Shown: piece by piece, positions 1-11,811 of the stretch
Position numbering within the stretch: position 1 is the first letter of the stretch
Layout of the letters: every line of letters begins with the position of its first letter
Assembly (NCBI GenBank): GCA_022457065.1
Contig: JAJGBQ010000004.1
Span: forward strand, 744,001 to 808,000
Length of the DNA stretch: 64,000 bases
Direction: 5' to 3'
Origin: Curvularia sp. ZM96
Taxonomy: Eukaryota; Ascomycota; Dothideomycetes; Pleosporales; Pleosporaceae
The notes under the pieces: model-generated
The model's input: the letters and a program-made list of their open reading frames with translations, nothing else
The model's database searches: none
Told to the model about the DNA's origin: nothing
Position numbers and translations under genes: made by a program

Positions 1-1
1 T

Positions 2-526
2 GCGTCCGCCACCGCACCATACTGTAATCTCATAGGCCGCATAACGGCCGGGTTCCAAATCCCTATCTCCGAGGACCTGTCTCCTTTCCTGGGGGCCATA
101 TTCACAGAAGCAACCATGTCCATGTTCTTCGCAGGCGTCACCTTCAAGGACCCCGTCCAGCGGGACTGGCTCATCACACGTCTCTTGGAGATTGAAAGAA
201 GGATAGGCTGGGCTAGTGCGGGCATGATTGCCAAGGGTTGCGAGTCGGTATGGGAGAAGCAGGCTGAGATGAAGAGGGGGCCGCCCTATGTGAGGAGAAC
301 GAGGCGAACCATGAGGTTTGATGAGCAAGAAGGATATGTTGAGGATCCAGCGTATAACCAGTCCAGTGGCCAGGAAAGCTCCGGTAGTGGCGAGAAAACA
401 AAGGCGAGAGATGAGAGACAAACGGAGAAGAGGTTCTTGTTCAAGAACCAGCTACCTCCTTGGGCCATGAATCTGATGGGTACAGATGAAGATCTCAGGG
501 TGGGACTGGAGAAGATTGGGTTGTAA
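2..526 (+). CDS. C-terminal part of a probable fungal transcription regulator (5' truncated by window)
   Basis: The reading frame is open from the window edge and ends at TAA 524-526, so only about 174 C-terminal residues are visible and the start lies outside. The segment resembles the C-terminal end of fungal Zn2Cys6-type regulators: a hydrophobic helical stretch, then RDWLITRLLEIERRIGW, an Ala/Cys-rich helix and a Trp-containing basic tail. No DNA-binding domain is visible because the N-terminus is missing. The last 90 residues are polar and probably disordered (Ser/Gly/Glu/Lys-rich) before a short conserved-looking PPWAMNLMG end. The family assignment is inference from overall texture; it could equally be another fungal-specific protein. 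Confidence 0.45.
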   Translation, partial: ASATAPYCNLIGRITAGFQIPISEDLSPFLGAIFTEATMSMFFAGVTFKDPVQRDWLITRLLEIERRIGWASAGMIAKGCESVWEKQAEMKRGPPYVRRTRRTMRFDEQEGYVEDPAYNQSSGQESSGSGEKTKARDERQTEKRFLFKNQLPPWAMNLMGTDEDLRVGLEKIGL

Positions 527-1297
527 GAAGAATTTGGGTTGAGGGGGGAGGGTTTTCGAACGAGCCGTCAGCCATGGATGTACAAGGATACCAGCATCGA
601 GCTAGATTTGGCAAAGAGATTCATGACACACCAGACTGCCTGACTTAGCAAGGACTTACTAACTCCTTTTCTTTACCTCATTGGCCCCATAGGCATCCTT
701 CTCCTGCTTCCTTCTCCTGCTTCCTTTTACACTCGCGGCAGGGTTGAGCAAAATGAGTAACAAAGTTGCCCATGGTATCTCTCGTAGTGCTATAGCCTAA
801 GCATAGTACTACGCTAACCGAATGGTTTACACATCCGAACTTGAAGATAAGAGTCCCTTGACCGCACATCCGGGTAATGCCAGCTCCTTATTCTGGAGTG
901 GAATGGTGCAAAAGAGCGAGCTTTACTTTCGCAATGGCGAAACGGGTTTATCTTTTGCCAATAGCCGTTTCACAGCCCTAGGACAACAATATCTAGGCTG
1001 ATCGTCTATCTCGTTCGTTTAATCCTTCAATCGTATGTAAGAGTGGGCCTTACCTTTACCATGGTTGAAGAGTATTTTCGTTTGCCAATAGGCTTTTGGC
1101 AACCCTAGAATCATAAGCTCTGGGCCAATGGTAATCTCTGCCTTTACATTTGTCGTTGCTACCTAGACTTCAAGCGGTGAAAGTGACTTCGCTACATTAT
1201 TGTTTGTGGAGATGCAAGCTTGTGTAACGATTCTTGAAAACGCTCACGCTCACGGGCTAATACTGCAGCATCGTCTTCTGACACTCAGTACTTCACG
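527..1297. other. Intergenic, no gene seen
   Basis: About 770 bases between two same-strand genes. It holds only short, non-conserved open frames. It contains a local duplication of the string tccttctcctgcttcc near 697-726. It presumably carries the 3' UTR of the upstream gene and the promoter of RPA12. Confidence 0.6.
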
Positions 1298-1770
1298 ATG
1301 GCGTTGGTAGGAACTCTACTATTCTGCACTGATTGTGGAGAGTTGTTAGAGAGGGCTGATCCGACGGTGAAGAGCATCGTGTGCCAGTGCTGCAACGCCT
1401 CCAATCCAAGTAAGTTTCTGAAAAGGTCTCCGACAATACAATGCTGATATAGCGCTTGCAGATAAATGGCCTGTATCCGTTCAGACGTCCTCCAAGCCAA
1501 ACGCATTTCCCTCGGTACTACAAAGCAAGCGAAGCGACATCCGGACACTCAAAAGCGGCGATATAGAGACATGGGCCAAGACTTCGGAGACCTGTCCCTC
1601 TTGCAACGGCTCGGAAACGCGATTCAGGGAAATGCAACTGCGTTCGGCGGATGAGGGATCTACAATCTTCTTTCGGTGCACTAGCTGCTTACACATGTAC
1701 AATCTCTGCCCGTGTACATTCACCCTATCAATAGCAGCTGACGTATTCTAGGTGGAAACTAGACAACTGA
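1298..1770 (+). CDS. RPA12: DNA-directed RNA polymerase I subunit RPA12
   Basis: Small zinc-ribbon subunit of nucleolar RNA polymerase I, needed for intrinsic transcript cleavage and termination. Exons are 1298-1409, 1462-1696 and 1752-1770, giving 121 residues, the usual size. The N-terminal zinc ribbon uses Cys10, Cys13, Cys29 and Cys32. The C-terminal TFIIS-like ribbon uses Cys82, Cys85, Cys110 and Cys113 and carries the signature RSADEG at 98-103, with the acidic pair Asp101/Glu102 that promotes cleavage. The second intron (1697-1751) must be removed to give the family-like ending HMWKLDN; reading through gives an unrelated tail. The last exon is only 19 nt. Where most homologues have CGH after the last zinc cysteine pair, this one reads CLH. 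Confidence 0.93.
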
Positions 1771-2906
1771 GTAGGCTTGGTCAAAGTTCGTGAGCTTGGA
1801 AGAACCAAGGATGCATGCAGGAGACTACGTGGTTCTGGATGCGTTGGAGGATGTGGTTGTGGTGATGAGTGCATGTCCTCAGGATGTACTCAGCATCGTA
1901 GATCCATGTGCTCCGGGCACGTTTGAAGTAGGGACAGGCCAAGGGGTGGTATAGCCAGGTGTTTGACAAGATGAATGAAAGCGTTTCATGCTTTCTTACT
2001 CTCTGTTCACCGCTTCCTATTCAGCGTTACCTCTTTTCTTTTTACTCCGTAGCTCACATGTCCCAAGTCACTCAGCCGCCGAAACCCCCAAGAAACGCCA
2101 ATCTGCTCCAGTACCCAGCATCTACCCAATCGAGATACCAACACTCCTCCCTCCCTCAACCACTCTCCCAATCACCAATAAATTGAAACTCGGATGAAAT
2201 GGCGCACGCCGTACCACCGAATCAACCCAATATCATCGCCCTGGAAACGAGGGGAGGTTGGACGAAACTAAAAAGCAGTAGGAACAAGCAAATATATGAT
2301 AGCGACGGAGATCAAGAGGATAAAGAAAACAAAAGGTATTAAAGTTCATCACTACATCTACAGCTACAACTACAGTGTAGCTAGGCAGATATCCCCACAT
2401 AGATGTAAGGTAGCAAATTTATAGCAATGTGTGCATGAAATGATTGTAGCAGAGATAGGGAATTATTACTCTCTCCTCCGCTTTGCCCGGCTTGGATTAC
2501 GAGGTGCCAGGAGAATTGAGTTCGGATCTTTTCTTCCATTGGTTCTGCTCTTTGTAGAAAACTATAACGATAACTATAAATGACTCTATGGCCACCGCTA
2601 ACGCCCAATACTCGCTGCATACTATCCAGCCCTCAACCACCATACTCATTGCATTCCCATTCTAGAACCCAAAGACATACCTCAACAGGTCGTTTGAATG
2701 CCAACGCCAAAACCAGTACGAGTACATTAGTGTAAACAAAAACAGCTAGTTGCAAACTCCATTATCATGATGCCACACAAACTCCAAGAGCGTGTCCTGC
2801 CGCCCGAAACCATCTTTTGACGCAAAAAACCCTCACTCATATCCTACAGACCTTGAACCTCAGAACGAAGCCTTGTCGTTTCCCAGAAGAAACGATCTAT
2901 CGTTTC
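1771..2906. other. Convergent intergenic region, no gene seen
   Basis: About 1.1 kb between the 3' ends of RPA12 and ROT1. The open frames here are short, overlap one another and show no recognisable domain. It probably holds both 3' UTRs. Confidence 0.55.
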
Positions 2907-3802
2907 CTAGAAGAAATAGTAAAGCAAGCTTCCGCTTGCAGTCATGAGAACACCAAACCACCACCACTGGGTAGCTTTGTCGGAGCCAGTCGCGCGCTTG
3001 AAGATGACCTCGTGGTTCAATGAAAACTCGCTGCGCTTGGAGTTCTTTGGGGCGGCGGTTTGAGTGACGAGGGGGTTGAGCGTGGTGGTAGGCAGCATTT
3101 GGGGCTGGGACATGGCGAGGTACAGGGGCATCATGGGAGCGCCGTCGGCTTTGTAGAGGGTGAGGCGTGGGATCTTGGCATAGGCGTCGGAAGCGACGTA
3201 TTCGTAGCGCTGTGTGCATGTCAGCGTCTATGCTTATGGGGGCGTGGGGGTAGCAGGTACATACATCAAATAACTCGGTAGTGTTGTAGCGCGTGAAGAT
3301 GGAATACTTGTACGTGCATGGGTCCGAGAACAGCTGTCGACCGTCGACCTTGATGGGGGTCAAGATCAGAGAGCCATTGCTGAGTTTTTCGTATTTTCCG
3401 TGCTGCCATTGGATGATGCCTTTGGGGCATTTGGGGTTTTGGGCTGCAGGTGTCGTTAGTAAGCTGGTCGCAGTAGGCGCATCGCTGCCGGGCTATACGT
3501 ACGATTGGCGACTGCGCGATAGTACGCCTCCTCGTAAAAGCCGTCAGCTGTGAAGGAGTAGCTGATGCCGGTGTGCTTCGGCTCGGTGAATTTGTCTTCG
3601 ACGGGGTTGTAGAAGCCCTGTGTCAGCAATTAGCCTCGATGCTCCCGCGCATGTCGCAATCCAGAGGTCATACAGGGCCAGTCATGGTCGAATTAGACTT
3701 GCTTGTCCATGTGCCTACGAGATCGGGAGCAGCAACAGTCTGGGCCTGCGCGTGCAGTACGGCGACTCCGGAGAGGAGGAGGGCTGCTATCCGGGAAAGC
3801 AT
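2907..3802 (-). CDS. ROT1: ROT1-like ER membrane chaperone
   Basis: ROT1 is an essential fungal ER membrane protein that assists glycoprotein folding and cell-wall beta-1,6-glucan synthesis. Exons on the minus strand are 3802-3674, 3617-3503, 3443-3265 and 3209-2907, giving 241 residues (yeast protein 256). There is an N-terminal signal peptide (MLSRIAALLLSGVAVLHAQA). The luminal domain includes GTWTSKSNSTMTGPGFYNP, the SYSFTADGFYEEAYYR block, CPKGIIQWQHGKY and SDPCTYKYSIFTRYN. A single C-terminal transmembrane segment after the WWWF motif ends at the last residue. Potential N-glycosylation sites fall in the luminal part. It is divergent from the cyclo-ligase gene with a 468-base gap. Confidence 0.92.
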
Positions 3803-4270
3803 CGTTCTGGGAGCGCGCGCGTGTTTCCAAGCGAGTGTAGGCGATTCAACGGAGGCAAGAGAGCGAAAACGAGCGTGTGGGCGTATATGTGTGTGCTGTT
3901 GTATGTGGACGGTGGGTGGATGTCGAGAGAAGGAGAGTCGTGGGCTGGATGTTGAGTGTCGCCGCCTCCTTGCTTGGGACGCATCGACAAGGATGGCGCG
4001 GCTGCGTGCAGATCATTATCGGCTGCCATCGACAAAAGCCGGCCATCGTTGCCCGCACCCGCATCCGCGCCCTTCTCCCAATACGATTGCTGGTGGCTGG
4101 ACTGCGCTCATTTGACGGTACGCCTATCTAAGCCAATACCACGTTAGCCCGCTGCGTACGGGTTGCTGTCATCGCGCTTGGCTGTTGCGCAACGGCTCTG
4201 GTTCTAGTCTGGCTCTCGTTCTGGCTTGGAAACACCGTGACATTTGCTATCAAACGCACACACGCACACC
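3803..4270. promoter_or_regulatory. Shared divergent promoter region, ROT1 / cyclo-ligase
   Basis: The 468 bases between two divergent start codons must hold both promoters and 5' UTRs. It is GC-rich with GTGTG/CACAC runs near 3880-3910. I see no clear TATA box or named factor site. Confidence 0.5.
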
Positions 4271-5065
4271 ATGGCGGGGTCGCTCGTAGCAGTCAAGAAG
4301 GAGTTGCGAAAGAAGATGCGGGATATACTCAGCAAACTACCTGATGCCGCCGCTGCCTCGCAGAGTACGTCAAGCCAGCGGAGCAGCGTGTCGCCCTTCT
4401 AATGCCACCCAGCGAACAATGCCACCGCGACTCTGCTCGCCATGCCCGAGTACCAGGCTGCCCGCAGAATTAGCGTCTATCTATCTATGCCTGGAGGCGA
4501 GATCTCCACCACTGACATTGTCCGCAATGCGCTGGACCAGGGCAAGAAGGTCTTCATTCCCTACACGTACTCTCTCGAGACGCCCAGCCCGGGGCAACCC
4601 AAGTCCATCATGGACATGCTCGAGCTGCACTCCATGACCGACTTTGACTCGCTCCGACCAGACAAATGGGGCATTCCCACGCCGAGCGAAGAGTCCATTT
4701 CGTCACGTGCCAACTGCTTTGGTGGTACGGGTCTCACACAGGGCAAGACAGAGGCCATCACAGACGGCCTCGATCTGATCGTCATGCCGGGCATGGCCTT
4801 TGACGCTCAATTTGGCCGTCTCGGCCATGGAAAAGGCTTCTACGACTTCTTCTTGACCCGCTGTCACCATGTATCGCGCATGCCCTTTCGCGGTAAGAAC
4901 TACTGGTATTCTGTATGTGGAGGGCTAACTAACCACGTCAAAGTTGGCCTGTCGTTGACCGAGCAGCTGCTTCCACCAAATGAGTCGGTGCCCATGGACT
5001 CGTCCGATTTTCGCCTCGACGCCTTGGTCACCGGCGCTGGCGAGCTCCGTCGCGCAGGTGCTTGA
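4271..5065 (+). CDS. FAU1: 5-formyltetrahydrofolate cyclo-ligase
   Basis: This enzyme converts 5-formyl-THF to 5,10-methenyl-THF with ATP, returning a storage folate to one-carbon metabolism. Exons are 4271-4364, 4413-4892 and 4944-5065, giving 231 residues, in the family range. The start gives the typical basic N-terminal helix (VKKELRKKMRDIL). Further family marks are the YLSMPGGEISTTDIV segment, the KVFIPYTY strand, and the ATP/folate-loop sequence GLDLIVMPGMAFD followed by GRLGHGKGFYDFFL. Removing the second intron (4893-4943) joins RMPFR to VGLSLTEQLLP in frame. Two other folate enzymes (MTHFR near 26 kb, HPPK-DHPS near 46 kb) occur in the window. The gene is convergent with SmE, with a 127-base gap. 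Confidence 0.93.
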
Positions 5066-5192
5066 GCCTCCCCCATGTTTGCTAAACAAAATCGTGCACC
5101 CTCGCTGCCTTCCAAAGTCCTGCCATTCATGCGCCTTTCTCTCATGTATGCGATTCTGCACCCGCGACAAGCAATGCGTCCGTCATTGACGC

Positions 5193-5629
5193 CTATTGAA
5201 GCTGCTGGATGAGGGAAATGTTGTCTCCTTTCAACAGAATCTGGCCGATTTTGCGTCTCTCCTCGGGCGCGTCCTTCTTCGCAAGCGTGACTTCGATGGC
5301 ATCGTCGATGACGAGGTTCATGAACTCGTCAAAGCCCTGGTCGCTCGTTAGCTGCCTGGGCGTAAATAGCAAATGGCCGTCGTACCCTCAGTTTTCCCTC
5401 GATGCGCATGCCCAGGTTCTCGTACAGCCATACTGATATGGTCGCCCGTGATTGTAGGAGCTTGAAAATAAAGTTGATGGGTGGAAGGAGGACTGGACTC
5501 TTGTTAATGCGTCGTTTCGTGCAAGCATGTGGCAGCAGCTATCGTACCTTTACCTCCGCCGCGACCTGCAACACGTTAGCTATGGTTACCGCCCAAGGAC
5601 ACGGCATACTGACCTCCGCGTCCAGTCAT
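5193..5629 (-). CDS. SME1: Small nuclear ribonucleoprotein E (SmE)
   Basis: Core Sm-ring protein of spliceosomal U1, U2, U4 and U5 snRNPs. Exons on the minus strand are 5629-5614, 5565-5548, 5492-5386 and 5336-5193, giving 94 residues. The Sm fold is complete: LLPPINFIFKLLQ, then Sm1 (TISVWLYENLGMRIEGKL) and GFDEFMNLVIDDA, then Sm2 (RKIGQILLKGDNISLIQ). The N-terminus is Gly/Arg-rich (MTGRGGRGGGK). The first two exons are tiny (16 and 18 nt), and two donors 6 nt apart at the end of exon 2 (GTAAAG or GTACGA) both keep the frame, so a form lacking Gly-Lys is possible. The third-intron acceptor at 5493-5495 was chosen because it alone keeps the frame. Confidence 0.93.
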
Positions 5630-6057
5630 GTTGTAAATCGAGCTGCTGGTCTTCTGGTTTGCGCGTTCTTAGAATTGGAGGAGTCCGCAGGGTTCGCAGG
5701 ATGGGCAATAGCTGGGGGATGGAGTATGGTCGGGAAACATTTCTGGCGCGAGTGAGCGGTCACAATGCTTGGCGCTAACGTGGGGATCTTTGCCTGCACT
5801 GCCTATGCGCGACCAAACGCACCTGCCCATGCCCGAGCAAACTCACACCCCACCACTCCCACCACTTCTACCGCCGTCACCACTTCCACCACCACCAAAT
5901 CCGCCGCATCGCCGCCGCCTGCACTTTCTGTCTGCCGCCCTCCATCCCACAGCCAGTGCATGCGCGCAATATAACTCCCGCCCCGCCGTCTCTCTCTGAG
6001 CAGTTATCCGCATCCGTTCCCCCACTATCACATTCCACCCCTTCAAGCACCGTCACC
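5630..6057. promoter_or_regulatory. Shared divergent promoter region, SmE / MTR10
   Basis: The 428 bases between divergent start codons. A conspicuous pyrimidine-rich CCACC/CCACT tract lies at about 5850-5910 on the plus strand. No open frame here looks coding. Confidence 0.5.
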
Positions 6058-9000
6058 ATGGCTGCCAACGGACAGCAAGTGTTTGAACCCGTGCTGGCGG
6101 CGCACAACACCATGGCGTCCTCGGCGGATCGCGCACAGAAAGAGCAGGCACACAAGTTTTTGGAGCAGTTTCAGAAGTCGGTATGTACCGTTGCGTCGGC
6201 ACGGAGAGACACACAGGGCTGATTAGGGCGCAGGAAGAGGCATGGACAACCACATTGGCGATGCTCGAGTCCAACTCGGCAGATGCAGCAGCCAAGCTCT
6301 TTGCTGCCACCACGCTCAAGGGCAAGGTAGGTCGCTGTGTCGTCCACCAAAATCCCTCTTTCCTAATAGTCATCAGATCGTCTATGACCTGCACCAAGTG
6401 CCTCGCGCGCAGCTGCCAGAGCTGCGAGCCTCCATCATGCGAAACTTGGCCATATTCCACGCTGGACCCAAGCCGATACGCTTGCAGTTGTGCGTGTGTC
6501 TGGCAAATCTCGCAATTCAGATGACCGAGTGGAAGGATGTCCTCAAAGATATCGTCACCTCACTCGGCTCCGACCCAGCAACCTTACCTTGCGTCCTCGA
6601 CTTTCTCCGCGTTCTCCCCGAAGAAGTCACTCATGGACGTAAGATCGCACTCACAGTACGTCCGAGCGAGCCGCGCCCCATTTGCAGCCTACGGCAATTC
6701 CCCGCGGTGCCGACACATGCTAGCAGAGTTGTAGTCTAATGTGTGGTGGTCAGGAACACGAGTTGACTATGAGGACGGCTGAGTTGATTGAAGACAACGC
6801 CCAACAAGCCCTGGAACTCCTTGTACGATACGGAACTTCTTCACGTACGTCTGTCCCCACACGCTTGAGCCCGATCCCGCTAACAGCTCTCTAGCCGCAG
6901 CCGCCCAAAATCCCCAATTACTCCAATGCATCACTTCCTGGATACGTGAGATTCCGCTGGACGCTATCATCAACTCTGCTCTCCTAAAAATCATCTTTGA
7001 TGGCCTCTCGCACGAAGATCCTTTCGAGGCTGCGGTGGAATGTCTGAGCGCCCTCCTTGCCGAGACCAGAGATGTTGACGAGACCCTTAACTCGATTATG
7101 ATCCTCTATCCCCAAGTCATCAGCCTCCAGACGAAGCTCGCAGAAGCAGCACAAGAGGAGGACTCTGAAAAGTTCAAGGGTATTGCGAGGATATTTGCCG
7201 AGGCTGGAGAATCTTGGGTTATCCTCATTGCGCGCCTACCCACCGACTTCCGTGCCCTGGTCGAGGCCATATTGGCGATAGCTGCCCTGGACAAGGAGAG
7301 AGATGCCATCTCTCACACATTCAAGTTTTGGTACGACCTCAAGCAATATCTCACACTCGAGAAATACGCCGAGGCCCGCAATCAGTGCGTCGACATTTAC
7401 TCCAAACTCGTCGACATCATGATTGGCCATCTTCAATTCCCCAAGCCGGACGGTGATGGTGGCGATGACAAGGATTTGTTCGAGGGTGATCGCGAGCAGG
7501 AAGAAAAGTTCCGCGAGTTCCGCCACCAAATGGGCGATGTTCTCAAAGATTGCTGTGAGGTCATGGGCGTCGTCGAATGTCTTCAAAAACCCTACGATCT
7601 GATTCAACAATGGGTCCAAATCTACGGCGCTCAAGCTGGTCCGAACAATGTACCCGAGTGGCAGAAACTGGAAGCGCCCTTGTTTGCTGTTCGGGCTATG
7701 GGTCGCATGGTGCCTCCAGATGAGAACATCATGCTGCCACGCCTGATTCCGCTCATTGCAGGCATACCCGACCACAACAAACTGCGATTCCAAGCTGTAA
7801 TGGCTCTCGGAAGATACACAGAATGGACAGCTCAGCATCCCGACACACTGCAGATGCAGTTGGACTACATCATGGCAGCTTTTGATCATTCCACCAAGGA
7901 CGTCATCCGAGCTGCCGCGCTGTCATTCAAGTTCTTTTGCAACGACTGCGCAAGCTTGTTGGTCCACTATGTCGGTCCATTACAGCAGTTTTACGCAAAG
8001 AACCTGAACAAGCTGCCTATTAGCAGTCAAGAAGAGATTACCGAAGGTGTTGCGTCCGTCGTCGCCAAGGTCCCCAACGACCAGCTTTATGCAACACTCA
8101 AGCTCTATCTTGACCCTGTCATGGCGCACTTGATCGAGCTCGCTCAACAAGCCAAAGACGAGCCAGACCAGAAGCTGATTGCCGACAAGATTAACCTGCT
8201 CACCATATTCTTCGAAATGGTGCGCCCTGAGGTACCACCGGGCCAAGAACATCCAGCCGTCAAGTACTGTCAAGAAATCTTCGACACTCTTGCAAATATG
8301 ATCAGCCATTTCCACACAAGCATACCGATCCTCGAGCGTGTATGCAGGTGCTGGCGGTATATGGTGCTTTCTTACCAGACAGCGATGCGACCACTTCTGG
8401 CGCCCCTTGCCACGAAGCTGGTTGAAGGCTTCGACAAATCGAGACAAGGATGCTTCCTTTGGGCAACAGCCTCGATCGTGCGAGAATTCTCGCAAGGCGT
8501 GGAAGACGTTGACCCAGAACTAGCAAACAATGTCTACCAGTTCTACGAGCAGCAAGCAAAGACTTTCTTGAGGATACTCAGTGACTTGCCACCAGAAGAA
8601 CTCCCTGATCTCATCGAGGATTACTTCCGTCTTGCAGCCGACATGGCGCTCTACTTCCCATCTGAGTCTATCATGTCTCCGCTCATGGAGACAATTCTCC
8701 TCGCAGCCTGCAGCTCCCTCACACTGCTCAAGGAGGATCCCATCATTGCGGTATTGCACTTCCTTCGCGATCTCCTCGGCTACGGTCGCAACTCGTCGCC
8801 TTCATCCGCTTTCGATAACACGCGTCATGAAGTTCCAGAGCAGATACGCGATCGCGTCAAGCAGCTTGTCATGGGTGCCGGTGTCCAACTTGTGCAACGT
8901 ATCATGACTGGTATGATGTACAGCTTTCCGGAGGGCTGTTTTGCCGACTCTTCCGGCGTGCTTCTGGACCTGTTTGAGCTCATGCCTGAACAAGTTGCAC

Positions 9001-9221
9001 AGTGGGTTGCGAACACTGTGGCCATGTTGCCCCAGGGCAGCATCACACCCCAAGAAAGTGAACGCTTCCTCAACAACATTCGGCAACGCATCCAGACTGG
9101 TGATGTTAGGATGATCAGGACGATCCTGCAAGACTTTACAACTAGCTACCGTCGGAGAAATGTAGCCCCCAGAGAAGGTCTCGGTAGACTGGAGGCTTCG
9201 CGGTTTAGGTTCTCTGGTTAG
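6058..9221 (+). CDS. MTR10: Importin-beta family nuclear transport receptor (MTR10 / transportin-3 type)
   Basis: A karyopherin that carries SR-type RNA-binding proteins into the nucleus; the yeast form also affects tRNA retrograde import. Exons are 6058-6180, 6234-6326, 6377-6655, 6754-6844 and 6895-9221, giving 970 residues, the usual length. The N-terminus has the importin-beta start (EQAHKFLEQFQKS, then EEAWTTTLAMLES). The exportin-1-like region follows (ATTLKGKIVYDLHQVP, MRNLAIFHAGPKPIRLQLCV) and LRVLPEEVTHGRKIALT joins EHELTMRTAELIEDNAQQ exactly at the third intron. HEAT-type helical repeats fill the long last exon. All four introns lie in the first 840 bases. The gene is divergent from SmE. 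Confidence 0.93.
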
Positions 9222-10159
9222 TGGCCAGACAATTCATCATTGCTTTTGTTCGAAAGCAGCGAGTATACTCAGGCCTGGGGATAAGGTGGTCGTCAAAACG
9301 CTAGGTCGGCACAGAGCCATGTCGAAGCCGTCCGTAGCGCCCATGTAGGTAGGTTCATTCTTCGGATAGTAGGGACACCATACATCTGACTTAGGGTGGA
9401 TTAAATACCAAAAGAGCATAATTGTATTTGAAGCGTTTGTGTGTTGGCATTTGCATGGATGAGGGGAATATGAAAGTACAGGATACCATGGATGAGTTAA
9501 AGTGGGTTTCTAGTTACGATTGCGAAGATAGCAATGAATCTTTTTCTGACATGTCCAAGAGCCTCCCTAAAGCGGCCATGTGAGAAGACCTGGGCTCCAA
9601 TTTAAGCTCATGAGGAAACAAGGTACTCTATGGCCATGCGGCGGCAAGATGTAAGTGCTAGACATGGAACAAGTTGCCCGACATCGTGTGGTTACATGAG
9701 TGTCACTGCCACATATGTTCAAATGCTGCAGCCTCACTGAGCTGTGGCTGCCGGTAGAAGCTCCCTCACGACTACAAATAAACAGATTGCGTCATGCTCG
9801 ACCTTCTCTCTTCTCCTCCCTCACTCCATTGCTCGTCCACCGATACCATCCGATGGTTGGCCAGCAATATCCTACTTGAGCAGTGTCGACGCTACAATTG
9901 TTTCGTTGCATCTCCTAGCACTGTTTTTTACTCGCCTCAACTCTCTATCCTGAAAGGACACCCACCGTAACGTCGCCTTCACTGCCAAAGCTACCAGTCC
10001 GCCGTTAAGCACTCGTCTGTGACAGCTTCGGCTTGCCACGACACGACGACACCTGGACGTGAGCCGTACGGCTCTGATACTTCTTGCTGAGTTTGTCCCT
10101 TTCTTTGTCAACGGCCGACACATGTAGTAAGAGGCTATAGATTACTAATGAAGTAACAT
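9222..10159. other. Intergenic, no clear gene
   Basis: About 940 bases. I see no convincing coding frame. The segment 10,120-10,180 has a good intron end (tactaat then tcttgcag), so a small upstream exon of the next gene may lie here, but I could not identify its start. Confidence 0.45.
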
Positions 10160-11811
10160 GTGTGTCTTGCAGTCGCCACAACGTTTCCCTTTGCTCTAGG
10201 TATATACAGTCAGCCTGGGGAGTACTGGCAAAATCTATACCGAAAAGGCTTAACATTCAATCGCATCGACGAGTTGGACATCCTGGATTCGCCACACGGA
10301 AGGTCAGGCCAACCCAGGGCTAACTCGATTGGATCCAGTCTTAAGACAAGTTCACTGAGCTCGAGACCATCGAGAATAGCACAGCAGTCCATCCACCCAA
10401 GAAGACATTCCCAGCCCGGACCGCCGCCAACGCTTGCTGAAAGGGTTGCACTCGGACCGCAGCTAAATCCCTGGCATCCCAAGAACCCTCATCGTCTCAC
10501 CAGACACGGTTCTATACACGAAACTCACATCGCCAGAAAAGAGCAACGCCAAAGAGAAGCCGAGCATTACGAAGAACGCCTTCAGCAACTCCGTCTCCAG
10601 CGGCGAAATTCACGGCAAGTTGACGGCTCAAGGTCAGCTAGAAGCTCACCGAGTCTAAGCCGTACCAACTCGGAAAAGAACCTTTCAAGGACCTCTGCGT
10701 GGAAGAACTTTGCAAAAGAGCTAGCATCCTTTGAGAAGTTTGGACCGCTTGGACGCACAAGCTCTGCGGTATCTTTGGGATCCGAACAATCCGACAAGTC
10801 GAAGAAGTCTAGTCTTCGCCGAGTATTACTCTCGGAGCGTGCCAACTGTGATGATTGAGGCGTTCCAGGATATGAAGCACTGGAAAAGCAACAGTTACGA
10901 CAGCCTAGCTTTGGAGCGGACAGCAAGCCAGATCTTGCATCGAATGGAGGACAAGGACTCGGAGTATGCACTGGAAAGTACGCGGACACGAGTACTCGGT
11001 ATGTGTCTTCCTGAGATTGAATGATCCAACACTAACGTCTGATAGCGAACGCCCGCGCGATCTACGGACCGAATCGATGTCTAGACGTGATAAGCTTTGC
11101 CCCGACTTCGTCAAGAAGAGTTGGAGCATGCATCGTCGAGCACAATCCATCCAGTAAATCATATATCCACTGCTGCTCTGCAAAGGAGAGGTCACGTCTT
11201 GCGGCTATGGAACATTTGCTCGTCATTACCGAAGACTTGCTCCAGCGACTCATGGACGTCGAGGGAATCACAAGTAGTGGATGGCTACCCTCTACTCCGC
11301 AATCCCAACATGCAGCAACGTATGGAAGTGCGCCAGGCAGCACAGTAGGTGGCAATGGAAGTGGCAGCGTGGCAACCAGTGGGCAGCCGAGTCGGAGGAG
11401 CAGTACTCAGCCATTAGAGTAAGAAAGCCCTTGGCCTGCTCCGGCAATTTTGTCGAGGCTCCCTTTGGTACTGAGATGCTGACGAGTAATAGTGTGCTCC
11501 TCGATCACGTCCATGGCTCGCAGCAATCCGGGCAGTCACCACAATCGCTCCCACATCCACACCCTAATCCTTCTCAACTCCCCTTTGTCAACGATTTCAA
11601 TTCACCTCACTCGCCTCACCATCTCCAGAAAACAAGGCTGCCCAGGAATAGCAGCGAGACGGCGTTCCCAACCGGTACACCAACGCCGATGGTGCAAACG
11701 ATTGCCAGGACAAGTAGCGATGTTATCCAACATCCCAAACCACTGCCTGTCGGCCAGTTTCGAGGCCCCGGACGTGACAGGGTGCAATGGAATCTGGGCT
11801 CTGAGGGCTGA
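10160..11811 (+). CDS. Hypothetical disordered Ser/Arg-rich protein, frame change near 10,800
   Basis: Not recognised. Frame 1 (10160 to about 10,800) reads a plausible start, GIYSQPGEYWQNLYRKG, then a long Ser/Arg/Pro-rich stretch with a Gln/Arg/Glu helix near 10,530-10,620. From about 10,800 the coding sense moves by one base to the frame reading VFAEYYSRSVPTVMIEAF. No intron of normal size with matching phase reconciles the two, so either an unusual intron or a frameshift is present. After that the splicing is clear: exon to 10998, 11046-11418 (CIVEHNPSSKSYIHCC, MEHLLVITEDLLQRLMDVEG) and 11493-11811 (Pro/Ser/His-rich tail ending NLGSEG). The true start may lie in an upstream exon. Confidence 0.6.
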
